DNA of 64,000 bases from Pseudomonas cerasi (GTDB taxonomy: Bacteria > Pseudomonadota > Gammaproteobacteria > Pseudomonadales > Pseudomonadaceae), in assembly GCF_900074915.1 (NCBI RefSeq), contig NZ_LT222319.1, forward strand, positions 4,745,001 through 4,809,000. Reading direction: 5' to 3'. Below, piece after piece: positions 43,389 to 52,442 of this stretch. How positions within the stretch are numbered: position 1 is the first letter of the stretch; the number at the start of each line of letters is the position of its first letter. The position numbers and the translations under genes are program-made. The notes under the pieces were generated by a model. It saw only the letters and a list, made by a program, of their open reading frames with translations, had not been told where the DNA came from and made no database searches.

Positions 43389-45590
43389 TTACAACAGCTT
43401 ATCCAGCGTGATCGGAAACTCGCGGATCCGCTTGCCGGTGGCGTGATAGATCGCGTTGGCGATCGCTGCCGGGACGCCCACGATGCCGATTTCACCGACG
43501 CCCTTGGAGCCCAGCGCGTTGACGATATCGTCGTGTTCTTCGACAAACAGCACGTCGATGTCGCCGATGTCAGCGTTCACCGGGATGTGATACTCGGCCA
43601 GGCTGTGGTTCATCGGACGGCCCAGGTCGTGGTCGAGCATCGCCTCTTCCTGAAGCGCCATGCCCATGCCCCAGACAACGCCACCCAGAATCTGGCTGCG
43701 CGCCATTTTCGGGTTCACGACCCTGCCCGCTGCGACGGCACTGACCACACGATTGACCTTGATAGTGCCCAGATCCTCGTCGACCAGCACTTCGACGAAC
43801 ACCGCCGAGTGCGTCGCTGCCGCATAGGCTTCGCGCTTCTTGTCCGGCTCGGCGTCGACTTGCACCTCGATGACACCATGGGCCTGAGACGCTGCCAGTT
43901 CAGCCATCGATAGCGCCTGATCGCCTATGTGCAGCTTGCCCGCTTCGAAGCGAACCTGATCCGGCGTCACGGAAGCGAATTGTGGATGCTGCCCCTTGGC
44001 AACTTCCAGTGCCTGACGCTGCAAAGCCTGACAGGCCTGTTGCACCGCAGTACCGACTGAAGAAACCGTGAACGAGCCACCCTGCAACGGCGCAGTCGGC
44101 AATGAAGAATCACCCAGCAGGAAGCTGACGTTATCCACTTCGATACCCGACGATTCTGCAGCGATCTGCGTCATGACGGTATAAGTGCCGGTGCCGATGT
44201 CGGTGGTAGCGCTACTGACCACCAGCTTGCCGTCACCTTGCAGACGCGCCTTGGCGCTGGCCTTCATCTGCATGGCCTCCCAGACACCGCCGGCCATGCC
44301 CCAGCCGACCAGTTGACGGCCTTGGCGCATGCTGCGTGGCTCAGGGTTACGGCTGGACCAGCCAAAGCGTTCGGCACCCTGGGCGTAGCATTCGCGCAAT
44401 TCCTTGCTCGAATACGGCTTGTCTTCGTTACCGTTGCGCTCGGCGTAGTTGGTCAGACGCAGGCGCACCGGGTCGATGGCCAAGGCGTAAGCCAGCTCGT
44501 CCATGGCGCATTCCAGGCCGATCATGCCCAGGGCAGCACCCGGCGCACGCATGTCAAGCGGCGTGAACACATCCAGCGGCACCAGCTTATAGGTCAATTT
44601 CACGTTGTCGCAGTGATAGAGCATGCCGCTCCATTCCACCACGTGTTCGCTGAAATCTTCGAAGCGCGAAGTCTGCCCGATGGCCTCATGACCGACCGCC
44701 AGCAAACGGCCGTTGGCAGCCGCACCCAGACGCAGACGCTGAATGGTGCGCGGGCGATAACCGAAGGTGAACATCTGCTGCCGGGTCAGCGTCAGGCGCA
44801 CAGAGCGCTTGAGGTGCAATGCAGCCATCACCGCCAGCGGTAACTGATATTGCGGGCGCAGGCCGGAGCCGAAGGCACCACCGACAAAGGCGGCCAGCAC
44901 ACGGATCTTGTCCTTTTCCAGGCCAAAGACCTTGTGCAGGTAGTCCTGACAGTTTTGCGTACCCTGCGTCTTGTCGTGAATCTGCAAGCTGCCGTCGGCC
45001 TGATACAGGACGGTCGACGCGTGCGGCTCCATTGGGTTGTGGTATTCGCTGGGCGTGCTGTACGTCACGTCCACACTCAGCGCAGAGCTGGCCAGTTCAC
45101 CCTCAAAGTTGCCACGCGGCGGCGGCAATTCGGCAGGCGCGTCATAAGCCGTGTCGAGCATGGCCTGCAGATCGGTCTGGTGCTCCTGCTGCTCGTATTC
45201 GATACGCACCAGCGAGCCCGCATGCCGCGCCAGCTCCAGCGTATCGGCAACGACCAGCGCAAGCGGTTGGCCGCTGTACATCACGTTGTCGTTGTAGAAA
45301 GGACGAAACGGCGACCCGTCAGCCGAATCGGCGTCCTCATAGTTTTCGTCGTAGCTGGCCAGCGAAGGACGATTGGTGTGGTCGATGACAGCGACCACAC
45401 CCGGCACCTTCATTGCCTCGCTCGTATCGATGCTGGCGACGCGCCCGTTGGCGATGGTGCTGGAGACCACGCTGCCGTACAGCAACCCTTCTTCAGGGTA
45501 TTCACCGGCGTAACGTGCGCCACCGGTCACTTTCAATCGGCCGTCGACGCGGTCCACAGGCTTGCCCATTGGCGAAAATGGCTGGTTCAT
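43389..45590 (-). CDS. molybdopterin-binding subunit of a xanthine/aldehyde dehydrogenase-type oxidoreductase
   Basis: 733 aa, the catalytic large subunit of a three-part molybdenum hydroxylase. MGKPVDRVDGRLKVTGGARY is the Ald_Xan_dh_C entry; QNCQDYLHKVFGLEKDKIRV and GGAFGSGLRPQ begin the Mo-pterin domain; the catalytic glutamate motif is GVGEIGIVGV near the C-terminus. Size and sequence resemble YagR/PaoC rather than full-length XdhB. There is no Tat signal. The start ATG overlaps the stop of the FAD subunit gene by four bases. Substrate (aldehyde or purine) cannot be decided from sequence. Confidence 0.9.
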   Translation of the reverse strand: MNQPFSPMGKPVDRVDGRLKVTGGARYAGEYPEEGLLYGSVVSSTIANGRVASIDTSEAMKVPGVVAVIDHTNRPSLASYDENYEDADSADGSPFRPFYNDNVMYSGQPLALVVADTLELARHAGSLVRIEYEQQEHQTDLQAMLDTAYDAPAELPPPRGNFEGELASSALSVDVTYSTPSEYHNPMEPHASTVLYQADGSLQIHDKTQGTQNCQDYLHKVFGLEKDKIRVLAAFVGGAFGSGLRPQYQLPLAVMAALHLKRSVRLTLTRQQMFTFGYRPRTIQRLRLGAAANGRLLAVGHEAIGQTSRFEDFSEHVVEWSGMLYHCDNVKLTYKLVPLDVFTPLDMRAPGAALGMIGLECAMDELAYALAIDPVRLRLTNYAERNGNEDKPYSSKELRECYAQGAERFGWSSRNPEPRSMRQGRQLVGWGMAGGVWEAMQMKASAKARLQGDGKLVVSSATTDIGTGTYTVMTQIAAESSGIEVDNVSFLLGDSSLPTAPLQGGSFTVSSVGTAVQQACQALQRQALEVAKGQHPQFASVTPDQVRFEAGKLHIGDQALSMAELAASQAHGVIEVQVDAEPDKKREAYAAATHSAVFVEVLVDEDLGTIKVNRVVSAVAAGRVVNPKMARSQILGGVVWGMGMALQEEAMLDHDLGRPMNHSLAEYHIPVNADIGDIDVLFVEEHDDIVNALGSKGVGEIGIVGVPAAIANAIYHATGKRIREFPITLDKLL

Positions 45591-46576
45591 TGGGCGCTCC
45601 CTCCTGTTGCGGCATCGCTCAAGGCACGAATGATCGCGCGGCGGGCCAGTCTGACCTTGAAACCGTTGTGCTCCAGAGGCTGGGCATCTTCAAGCATGGC
45701 GTCTGCGGCAGCGGCGAAGTTCTCGCGGGTGACCGGCTTGCCGATCAGCAGCGCTTCGACCGCCTTGTCGCGCCATGGCTTGTGCGCGACACCGCCCAAT
45801 GCCAGACGCACGTCGCGAATCACCTCGCCGTCCAGATCGATGGCGGCAGCCACCGATATCAGGGCAAACGCGTAGGACGCACGGTCGCGGATTTTCAGAT
45901 AAGCGTTGTGGCTGACAAAGCCGTTTGCAGGCAGCTCGACGGCAATGATCAACTCATCGTCGGCCAACTGATTGTCGCGCTGCGGCGCATCACCCGGCAG
46001 GCGGTGGAAATCCGCGAACTCGATGGTGCGACGACCGGCACGTCCCTGGACATGCACCACCGCTTCCAGCGCAGCCAGGGCCACGCACATGTCGGAAGGG
46101 TGAGTCGCGACGCAATCTTCGCTGGCACCGAGAATCGCGTGAATGCGATTCACGCCGGTGCGCGCCGGGCAGCCGCTGCCCGGTTCGCGCTTGTTGCACG
46201 GCACGCCGGTGTCATAGAAGTAATAGCAGCGGGTGCGTTGCAGCAGGTTGCCGCCAGTGCTGGCCATGTTGCGCAACTGCGGCGACGCACCGGCCAGCAC
46301 CGCTTTGCTCAGCAGCGGGTAACGCGCTTCGATCAACGGGTGATAGGCCAGGTCGGCGTTGCTGACCAACGCACCGATCATCAGACCGCCCGAGGCGGTT
46401 TCAGTGACATCCCTTAAAGGCAGGCCGGTGATGTCGATCAGGTGCTCGGGCGTGGCGACGTTTTCTTTCATCAGGTCGAGCAGGTTGGTGCCGCCCGCAA
46501 TGAAGCGCGTGGCCGGGCCGCTCAGGTTGACAGCTGCGGTGATGTCGGTCGGCTTGCTGTAGGTAAACGGATTCAT
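45587..46576 (-). CDS. FAD-binding subunit of the molybdenum hydroxylase (YagS/PaoB-like)
   Basis: 329 aa from ATG 46576 (MNPFTYSKPTDITAAVNLSG), overlapping the iron-sulfur gene stop by ATGA. FAD loops FIAGGTNLLDLMKENVATPE and MASTGGNLLQRTRC match the CO dehydrogenase flavoprotein family. The insert after the second FAD loop contains cysteines in TRCYYFYDTGVPCNKREPGS and GCPARTG, the pattern that holds an extra [4Fe-4S] cluster in PaoB. It transfers electrons from the 2Fe-2S subunit to an acceptor. Ends with a CO_deh_flav_C domain. Confidence 0.92.
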   Translation of the reverse strand: MNPFTYSKPTDITAAVNLSGPATRFIAGGTNLLDLMKENVATPEHLIDITGLPLRDVTETASGGLMIGALVSNADLAYHPLIEARYPLLSKAVLAGASPQLRNMASTGGNLLQRTRCYYFYDTGVPCNKREPGSGCPARTGVNRIHAILGASEDCVATHPSDMCVALAALEAVVHVQGRAGRRTIEFADFHRLPGDAPQRDNQLADDELIIAVELPANGFVSHNAYLKIRDRASYAFALISVAAAIDLDGEVIRDVRLALGGVAHKPWRDKAVEALLIGKPVTRENFAAAADAMLEDAQPLEHNGFKVRLARRAIIRALSDAATGGSAQ

Positions 46577-47103
46577 GCGCTCACCTCCGGCTTCGGCGCC
46601 GCATTGTGGAACTGTGGCAACGCCTCTTCGACGGCGGCGAGAATATTGCTGTAGGCACCGCAGCGGCACAGGTTACCGCTCATCAGCTCCTGAATCTCAG
46701 CACGCGTGCTGGCGCGACCTTCATTGGCAAGCCCGACAGCCGAGCAGATCTGCCCGGGCGTGCAGTAGCCGCACTGGAACGCATCGTTTTTGATGAACGC
46801 CTGCTGCATGGGGTGCAACTTATCGCCATCGGCCAGGCCTTCAATGGTGGTCAGCTCGGCGCCGTCACACATGATCGCCAGCGTCAGGCAGGCATTGATG
46901 CGCGTGCCGTCGCGCAGTACGGTACATGCACCGCACTGGCCGTGGTCGCAGCCTTTCTTGGTGCCGACCAGATCGAGCTGATCGCGCAGCAGGTCAAGCA
47001 AGGTGGTCCAGGGCAGCACATCCAGTTGGAGGAGCTGTCCGTTCAGGGTCAGAGAAATCGCGTGGGTGGCGAAGTCCTGGGGGTTCGGGGTCGTTGCACT
47101 CAT
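46573..47103 (-). CDS. 2Fe-2S subunit of the molybdenum hydroxylase (YagT-like)
   Basis: 176 aa with two [2Fe-2S] clusters. The plant-type site is GCDHGQCGACTVLRDG plus a later Cys; the second is QCGYCTPGQICSA and NLCRCGAYSNI. It starts MSATTPNPQDFATHAISLTL. Unlike E. coli YagT/PaoA there is no N-terminal twin-arginine signal, so the complex is predicted to be cytoplasmic unless an upstream start is used. It is the first gene of the operon and its stop overlaps the FAD subunit gene. Confidence 0.92.
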   Translation of the reverse strand: MSATTPNPQDFATHAISLTLNGQLLQLDVLPWTTLLDLLRDQLDLVGTKKGCDHGQCGACTVLRDGTRINACLTLAIMCDGAELTTIEGLADGDKLHPMQQAFIKNDAFQCGYCTPGQICSAVGLANEGRASTRAEIQELMSGNLCRCGAYSNILAAVEEALPQFHNAAPKPEVSA

Positions 47104-47255
47104 GGAAACCTCACGGTAGGCAGTCGCTTAGCGCACTTTTTATGCGTCTTAAGGGGTGGGACTTCGCGAGGTTTGCAACGTTCAGGCTTTCTTGATGAGC
47201 GTACTTGTCATCGAAAGGCCGTCATCCACAGGCAGCCATCCCGCCAAGCTGCTGG

Positions 47256-47282
47256 TATGATGCGCGGCTTTTTCCGAGCCGC
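47256..47282 (+). promoter_or_regulatory. putative promoter and leader hairpin of the purine permease
   Basis: TATGAT at 47256-47261 is a good -10 element about 108 bases before the permease start. A GCGGCT/AGCCGC hairpin (47264-47282) follows directly, near the predicted transcript start, and is itself followed by five A. No known purine riboswitch fold was recognised. Confidence 0.4.
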
Positions 47283-47368
47283 AAAAATCAAACGGGCTGC
47301 CCTGCAGTCTGTGCTTTGCTGCTGGAGTCGATCATTCACGACGCGCGCCGCGTCACGGAGAGCCAGAC

Positions 47369-48664
47369 ATGCTGGAAAGGCTGTTTCAACTCAAGGCACA
47401 CAACACCAACGTGCGGACCGAGATTCTTGCGGGCGTCACGACTTTCCTGGCGATGGCTTACATCCTGTTCGTCAACCCGAGCATCCTCGGCGAAACCGGC
47501 ATGGACAAGGGCGCCGTGTTCGTCGCCACCTGCCTGGCAGCGGCCATCGGCTCGACGGTCATGGGCCTGATCGCCAACTACCCGATCGCCCTGGCACCGG
47601 GCATGGGTTTGAACGCCTTCTTTACCTACACCGTGGTCCTGCACATGGGTCACAGCTGGCAGGTGGCGCTGGGCGCGGTGTTCATTTCAGCGGTGATGTT
47701 CTTCATCCTGTCGATCTTCCGGATCCGTGAATGGATCATCAACAGCATTCCCCTGCCCCTGCGCTCGGCGATTGCAGCCGGTATCGGTCTGTTTCTGGCG
47801 CTGATCGCCCTGCATAACGCCGGTATCGTGGTCAGCAACCCGGCGACCATGGTCGGCATGGGCGATCTCAAACAGCCAGCCCCGGTACTGGCGACGCTGG
47901 GCTTCTTTTTGATCGTGGCCCTGGATTACCTCAAAGTGCGCGGCGCCGTGCTGATCGGCATCCTCGCGGTCACCCTGGTGTCCATCGCCCTGGGCTTCTC
48001 GCCGTTTGGCGGTGTGGTGTCGATGCCGCCTTCGCTGGCACCCACGTTCATGCAACTGGACATCATGGGTGCGCTGGACGTCGGTCTGGTCAGCATCATC
48101 TTCGCCTTCCTGTTCGTCGATATCTTCGACAACTCCGGCACCCTCATCGGCGTGGCCAAACGCGCCGGGCTGATGGGCAAGGACGGGCACATGCCGAAGA
48201 TGGGCCGTGCGCTGATCGCCGACAGTACTGCCGCAATGGCCGGCTCCCTGCTGGGCACCTCGACCACCACCAGCTACATCGAGTCGGCTGCAGGCGTGAG
48301 TGCGGGTGGCCGCACAGGTCTGACCGCCGTAGTGGTCGCCGTGCTGTTCCTGCTGGCGCTGTTCTTCGCCCCGCTGGCCGGCAGCGTGCCGGCCTTCGCG
48401 ACCGCACCCGCGCTGCTGTTCGTCGCCGTATTGATGGCGTCCGGCATGGCGGAAATCGACTGGGATGACATCACAGTCGCAGCGCCAGTAGTCATCACTG
48501 CCCTGGCCATGCCATTCACCTACTCCATCGCCAACGGCATTGCCTTTGGCTTCATTTCCTGGACCGCGATCAAACTGCTGTCGGGACGCTGGCGCGAGCT
48601 GAATTCCGCGCTGGTGATCCTGTCGATCCTGTTCGTGATCAAGCTGGGCTGGTTCAACGCATGA
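47369..48664 (+). CDS. NCS2-family purine permease (adenine/guanine/hypoxanthine type)
   Basis: 431-aa inner-membrane transporter with about 12-14 hydrophobic segments. It starts MLERLFQLKAHNTNVRTEIL and carries AzgA-type motifs: LAGVTTFLAMAYILFVNPSI, APGMGLNAFFTY, FLFVDIFDNSGTLIGVAKRA and GTSTTTSYIESAAGVSAGGR. This subgroup takes up nucleobases by proton symport rather than uracil or xanthine. The stop overlaps the trmA start by ATGA. Position matches P. aeruginosa PA4719. A purine source could link it to the upstream hydroxylase, but that link is inference. Confidence 0.92.
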   Translation: MLERLFQLKAHNTNVRTEILAGVTTFLAMAYILFVNPSILGETGMDKGAVFVATCLAAAIGSTVMGLIANYPIALAPGMGLNAFFTYTVVLHMGHSWQVALGAVFISAVMFFILSIFRIREWIINSIPLPLRSAIAAGIGLFLALIALHNAGIVVSNPATMVGMGDLKQPAPVLATLGFFLIVALDYLKVRGAVLIGILAVTLVSIALGFSPFGGVVSMPPSLAPTFMQLDIMGALDVGLVSIIFAFLFVDIFDNSGTLIGVAKRAGLMGKDGHMPKMGRALIADSTAAMAGSLLGTSTTTSYIESAAGVSAGGRTGLTAVVVAVLFLLALFFAPLAGSVPAFATAPALLFVAVLMASGMAEIDWDDITVAAPVVITALAMPFTYSIANGIAFGFISWTAIKLLSGRWRELNSALVILSILFVIKLGWFNA

Positions 48665-49746
48665 GTGTTCCCTTCGACCCTGCGAGCTACGACCGTCAGC
48701 TCGAAGAAAAAACCGTCCGCCTGCGCGAGTTGCTGGCGCCGTTCGATGCACCCGAGCCGCAGGTATTCGACTCGCCACGCGAACACTATCGGCTGCGCGC
48801 CGAGTTCCGCCTGTGGCGCGAAGACCAGAAGCGTTACTACGCGATGTTCGCGCCGGGCGACAACAGGACGCCGATCCTGCTCGAAGGCCTGCCGATCGCC
48901 AGCGAGCGCATCAACGCGCTGATGCCGGTGCTGCGCGAACGCTGGGAAGCCAGCCCGACGTTGAACCACAAGCTGTTTCAGGTGGACTTTCTGACCACGC
49001 TGGCAGGCGACGCGATGATTACCCTGTGTTATCACCGCCCGCTGGACGCCGAATGGCAGGCCGCAGCCGAGCAATTGGCTGCCGAACTGGACGTCAGCCT
49101 GATTGGCCGCTCCAAGGGTCAGAAGCTGGTCATCGGTCATGATTACGTGACCGAGAAGCTCGACGTGGCTGGCCGTACGTTCAGCTACCGGCAACCGGAA
49201 GGCGCTTTCACCCAGCCCAACGGCACGGTGAACGGCAAGATGCTCAACTGGGCCTTCGACGCGCTGGGCGAGCGGCAGGACGACCTGCTGGAGCTGTATT
49301 GCGGCAATGGCAACTTCACCCTGCCGCTGGCCACCCGCGTGCGCAAGGTGCTGGCGACCGAAATCAGCAAGACCTCGGTCAACGCGGCGCTGAGCAACCT
49401 CGATGACAACGGCGTGGACAACGTCACGCTGGTGCGCCTGTCAGCCGAAGAACTGACCGAAGCCCTGAATGAAGTGCGCCCGTTCCGTCGTCTGCACGGC
49501 GTGGACTTGAAGAGCTACGATTTCGGCAGCGTGTTCGTCGACCCGCCCCGCGCCGGCATGGACCCGGACACCTGCGAACTGACCCGGCGCTTCGAACGCA
49601 TTCTGTACATTTCCTGCAACCCGGAAACCCTGGCCGCCAACATCGCCCAACTGCACGACACCCACCGGGTCGAGCGCTGCGCGCTGTTCGATCAGTTTCC
49701 GTACACCCACCACATGGAATCGGGCGTGCTGCTGGTTCGCCGTTGA
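48661..49746 (+). CDS. trmA: tRNA (uracil-54, C5)-methyltransferase TrmA
   Basis: 361 aa, overlapping the permease stop by four bases. It makes ribothymidine (m5U54) in the T loop of tRNA using SAM. Motifs: RLRAEFRLWREDQKRYYAMF near the N-terminus, SAM site LELYCGNGNFTLPLA, VFVDPPRAGMDP, and the nucleophile Cys in ILYISCNPETLAANI. C-terminal HHMESGVLLVRR is family-typical; the catalytic base Glu lies in this segment. There is no iron-sulfur cluster motif, distinguishing it from RlmC/RlmD. Confidence 0.97.
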   Translation: MSVPFDPASYDRQLEEKTVRLRELLAPFDAPEPQVFDSPREHYRLRAEFRLWREDQKRYYAMFAPGDNRTPILLEGLPIASERINALMPVLRERWEASPTLNHKLFQVDFLTTLAGDAMITLCYHRPLDAEWQAAAEQLAAELDVSLIGRSKGQKLVIGHDYVTEKLDVAGRTFSYRQPEGAFTQPNGTVNGKMLNWAFDALGERQDDLLELYCGNGNFTLPLATRVRKVLATEISKTSVNAALSNLDDNGVDNVTLVRLSAEELTEALNEVRPFRRLHGVDLKSYDFGSVFVDPPRAGMDPDTCELTRRFERILYISCNPETLAANIAQLHDTHRVERCALFDQFPYTHHMESGVLLVRR

Positions 49747-50073
49747 AGCTCCCCGGACGCCACTATCGTGCGACGCTCAGCGTCGCATGCCGTTCTGGAC
49801 GCTCCGCGTCCTATCCTGAACAGGCGGCGCGGCGTAGATCTGTGACGCAGAGCGTCACCCAAGGCATTCCCACGCTGGAGCGTGAGGAACGATAATCTCG
49901 ACTATCGTGCGGCGCTCTGCGTCGCATGCCGTTCCGGACGCTCCGCGTCCTATCCTGAACAGGCGGCGCGGCGCAGATTCTTTCATACCCGTCACGGCGA
50001 AACTGTCAGAATATTTATTAGCTTCCTATCGATACGCTGGGGTATAAACCAAAAACCTGAATCAGCTGCTTCG
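49747..50073. repeat. repeat-filled gap with two 77-base direct copies
   Basis: The 327 bases between trmA and the MFS gene are mostly repeat. A segment at 49762-49838 is repeated at 49901-49977 with few mismatches (ACTATCGTGCGACGCT... to ...GGCGCGGCG[T/C]AGA). The two flank units GTGACGCAGAGCGTCACCCA and ATTCCCACGCTGGAGCGTGA. All belong to the family seen elsewhere in the window. No gene is supported. Confidence 0.75.
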
Positions 50074-51375
50074 ATGGGATCCTTTTTCTTGAGCTCCGAG
50101 TCTTCCGCGCCTTCTGCCCCGGTCAAGTTGTCCAGCCAGCCCGGTTTCGTCAGTTTTATCCTCTCGCGTCTGATGGCGGTGTTTGCCATGCAGATTCAGG
50201 CGGTGGTCGTTGCCTGGCAGGTGTATGACATGACCCGCGAGCCGATGGCGCTGGCGTATGTGGGCCTTGCTCAGTTCATTCCCATGTTGCTGCTGTTGAT
50301 GCCTGCCGGGGATCTGATCGACCGCTACAACCGCAAGATCATCCTGATGCTCAGTTGGGGGGTGCAGGCGATTTGTGGCGTCATTCTGCTGGTGTTCTCG
50401 GCGCTGAAGCTGCAAGACCTGCGGCTGATCTACGGCGCGCTGATGCTGTATGGCTGCGCCCGCGCCTTTACCGGTCCGGCGCTGCAAAGCCTGTTGCCGC
50501 AGATTGTCCCGCGCGACCAGCTGCCCTCGGCCATCGCCACCAACAGCGTGATCATGCGCTGCTCGACCGTCGGTGGCCCGCTGATCGGTGGCTATCTGTA
50601 CTGGCTGGGCGGCGCAGAGCTGACGTATTCGGTCTGCGTCGCAGCCTTCATTGCCGGCATCCTGTTTCTGTCCCCCGTGGCAACGCCCTTTGCCGGTAAA
50701 CCGGTGGAACTGGGCTCCAGCGCCTGGGGCCGGTTCACCGCAGGTATTGCCTTCATTCGCTCGCGGCCAATCATCCTTGGCACCATTTCGCTGGACCTGT
50801 TCGCCGTGCTGCTCGGCGGCGTGGTGGCGCTGCTGCCGATCTACGCCCATGAAGTGCTGCACCTCGGACCGCAAGGGCTGGGCATGCTGCGAGCGTCGAT
50901 GAGCCTGGGAGAACTGGGCGTGGGCATTTACCTGAGCATGCGCCCGCTGCAGCGCAACGTCGGCATGACCATGTTTCTCGCCGTCGGCCTGTTCGGCGTA
51001 GCGAATCTGGTGTTTGCACTGTCGACACTGTTCTGGCTGTCATGCCTGGCCCTGCTGATCGCGGGCGCGGCGGACATGGTCAGCGTGTTCATTCGTTCGG
51101 CGCTGGTGCAGTTCTCGACGCCGGACAACATGCGCGGCCGGGTCAATGCCGTGAACATGCTGTTTATTGGCTCCTCCAACGAGCTGGGCGAGTTCCGCGC
51201 AGGCACCAGTGCCTCGCTGGTCGGCGCAATCCCTGCCGCAATCATGGGTGGCGTCTGCACGCTGGGCGTGGTCGGTGCCTGGATGACGGGCTTCAAATCG
51301 TTGCGCCAGGTCGACCGTTTTGCCGACGCCTCGCCGCCGGACGTGCTCAACGCGCAGACCGTAAAACAGGCCTGA
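50074..51375 (+). CDS. MFS transporter (MFS_3 / EntS-like)
   Basis: 433 aa if started at ATG 50074 (MGSFFLSSESSAPSAPVKLS). The frame is open back to 49882, but that part is repeat sequence and low-complexity. About 12 hydrophobic helices; PAGDLIDRYNRKIILMLSWG is the MFS A-loop motif between helices 2 and 3, and QSLLPQIVPRDQLPSAIATN is typical of MFS_3 exporters. No drug or substrate is suggested by neighbours. The ribosome binding site is poor, so a TTG a few codons in remains possible. Confidence 0.85.
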   Translation: MGSFFLSSESSAPSAPVKLSSQPGFVSFILSRLMAVFAMQIQAVVVAWQVYDMTREPMALAYVGLAQFIPMLLLLMPAGDLIDRYNRKIILMLSWGVQAICGVILLVFSALKLQDLRLIYGALMLYGCARAFTGPALQSLLPQIVPRDQLPSAIATNSVIMRCSTVGGPLIGGYLYWLGGAELTYSVCVAAFIAGILFLSPVATPFAGKPVELGSSAWGRFTAGIAFIRSRPIILGTISLDLFAVLLGGVVALLPIYAHEVLHLGPQGLGMLRASMSLGELGVGIYLSMRPLQRNVGMTMFLAVGLFGVANLVFALSTLFWLSCLALLIAGAADMVSVFIRSALVQFSTPDNMRGRVNAVNMLFIGSSNELGEFRAGTSASLVGAIPAAIMGGVCTLGVVGAWMTGFKSLRQVDRFADASPPDVLNAQTVKQA

Positions 51376-51547
51376 CAGCGGCGGATTTCAGCAAAACACA
51401 GCCACGGTACAGCTTGCGCGAACCAATCAGCCCCGGCGCACCTCTATACCCTCGCATTCTGCACACGACGCTGGCCGGAACACGCCGGACTGGCGTATTC
51501 GCGTATCAGCAGCGACACTCATTGCACGAAAAGAAGAGGGATCCGAC

Positions 51548-52438
51548 ATGCTCTGGAAAAAAGGCCGACGCAGCGACAACGTAGTCGATGCGAGCGATGG
51601 CGGCAGCAGTGGTGGCGGCGGTGGCATGCGCATCGGCGGCAAGGGCCTGGGTCTGGGCGGCATCGTCATCATCGTCGCCATCGGCCTGCTCACCGGTCAG
51701 GACCCGATGCAGATTCTCGGGCAACTGACCGGGCAAGTAACCGAGCAAAGCGCTCCACCCAGCGCGCAGACGCGGGAAGCGCCGCCGGCCAACGACCAGC
51801 AGGCCGAATTCGTGCGCAGCATCCTTGGCGATACCGAGGACACCTGGCGTGCCGTGTTCGCCCAGAATGGTCGCGAATACAAGGACCCTACGCTGGTGCT
51901 GTTCAGCGGCCAAGTGAACTCGGCCTGCGGTCGCGCGACCTCGGCAACCGGTCCGTTCTATTGCCCGGCTGACCAGCAGGTCTATCTGGACATGGACTTC
52001 TTCCGTGAAATGGCACAGCGCTTTTCCGCCGCTGGCGACTTCGCTCAGGCTTACGTGATCGCCCACGAAGTCGGGCACCATGTGCAGACGCTGCTGGGCA
52101 TTTCCGCCAAGGTCGACAAGGCTCGCCAGGCCGGGCAGAAAATGGAAGGTGCCAACGGTTTACTGGTCCGCCAGGAGCTGCAGGCGGACTGCTTTGCCGG
52201 TGTTTGGGCGTACAACGCACAAAATCGTTTGAACTGGCTCGAGCCGGGTGATATTGAAGAAGCATTGAACGCGGCCAACGCTATCGGCGATGATCGCTTG
52301 CAACAGCAAAGCAGTGGTCGAGTCGCTCCGGACTCCTTCACTCACGGCACGTCTGCACAGCGTGTACGCTGGTTCAAGGCAGGCTTTGCCCAAGGTCAAA
52401 TCAATCAATGCGATACGTTCGCCGCCAAGAGTCTCTGA
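51548..52438 (+). CDS. YpfJ-type neutral zinc metallopeptidase
   Basis: 296 aa, beginning MLWKKGRRSDNVVDASDGGS. One membrane helix at about residues 35-55 (LGLGGIVIIVAIGLLTG) after a Gly-rich, charged N-terminus, then a periplasmic catalytic domain. Zinc motif HEVGH at residues 173-177, with RQELQADCFAGVWAY providing the third-ligand region. Conserved CGRATSATGPFYCPADQQVY is the family signature (PF04228). Biological substrate unknown. AAGAGG precedes the ATG. The next gene starts four bases after its stop, so they are probably co-transcribed. Confidence 0.93.
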   Translation: MLWKKGRRSDNVVDASDGGSSGGGGGMRIGGKGLGLGGIVIIVAIGLLTGQDPMQILGQLTGQVTEQSAPPSAQTREAPPANDQQAEFVRSILGDTEDTWRAVFAQNGREYKDPTLVLFSGQVNSACGRATSATGPFYCPADQQVYLDMDFFREMAQRFSAAGDFAQAYVIAHEVGHHVQTLLGISAKVDKARQAGQKMEGANGLLVRQELQADCFAGVWAYNAQNRLNWLEPGDIEEALNAANAIGDDRLQQQSSGRVAPDSFTHGTSAQRVRWFKAGFAQGQINQCDTFAAKSL

Positions 52439-52442
52439 GCAC

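Noticed and set aside
47104..47368. Purine riboswitch in front of the NCS2 permease
   Set aside because: Only a small hairpin is visible; the three-way junction with conserved loops of known purine riboswitches was not found.
49762..49977. CRISPR array
   Set aside because: Only two long copies and irregular palindromic units, with no regular 28-37-base repeat/spacer pattern and no cas genes.
49882..50073. 64 extra N-terminal residues for the MFS transporter
   Set aside because: This part is encoded by the repeat island and does not resemble an MFS N-terminus.
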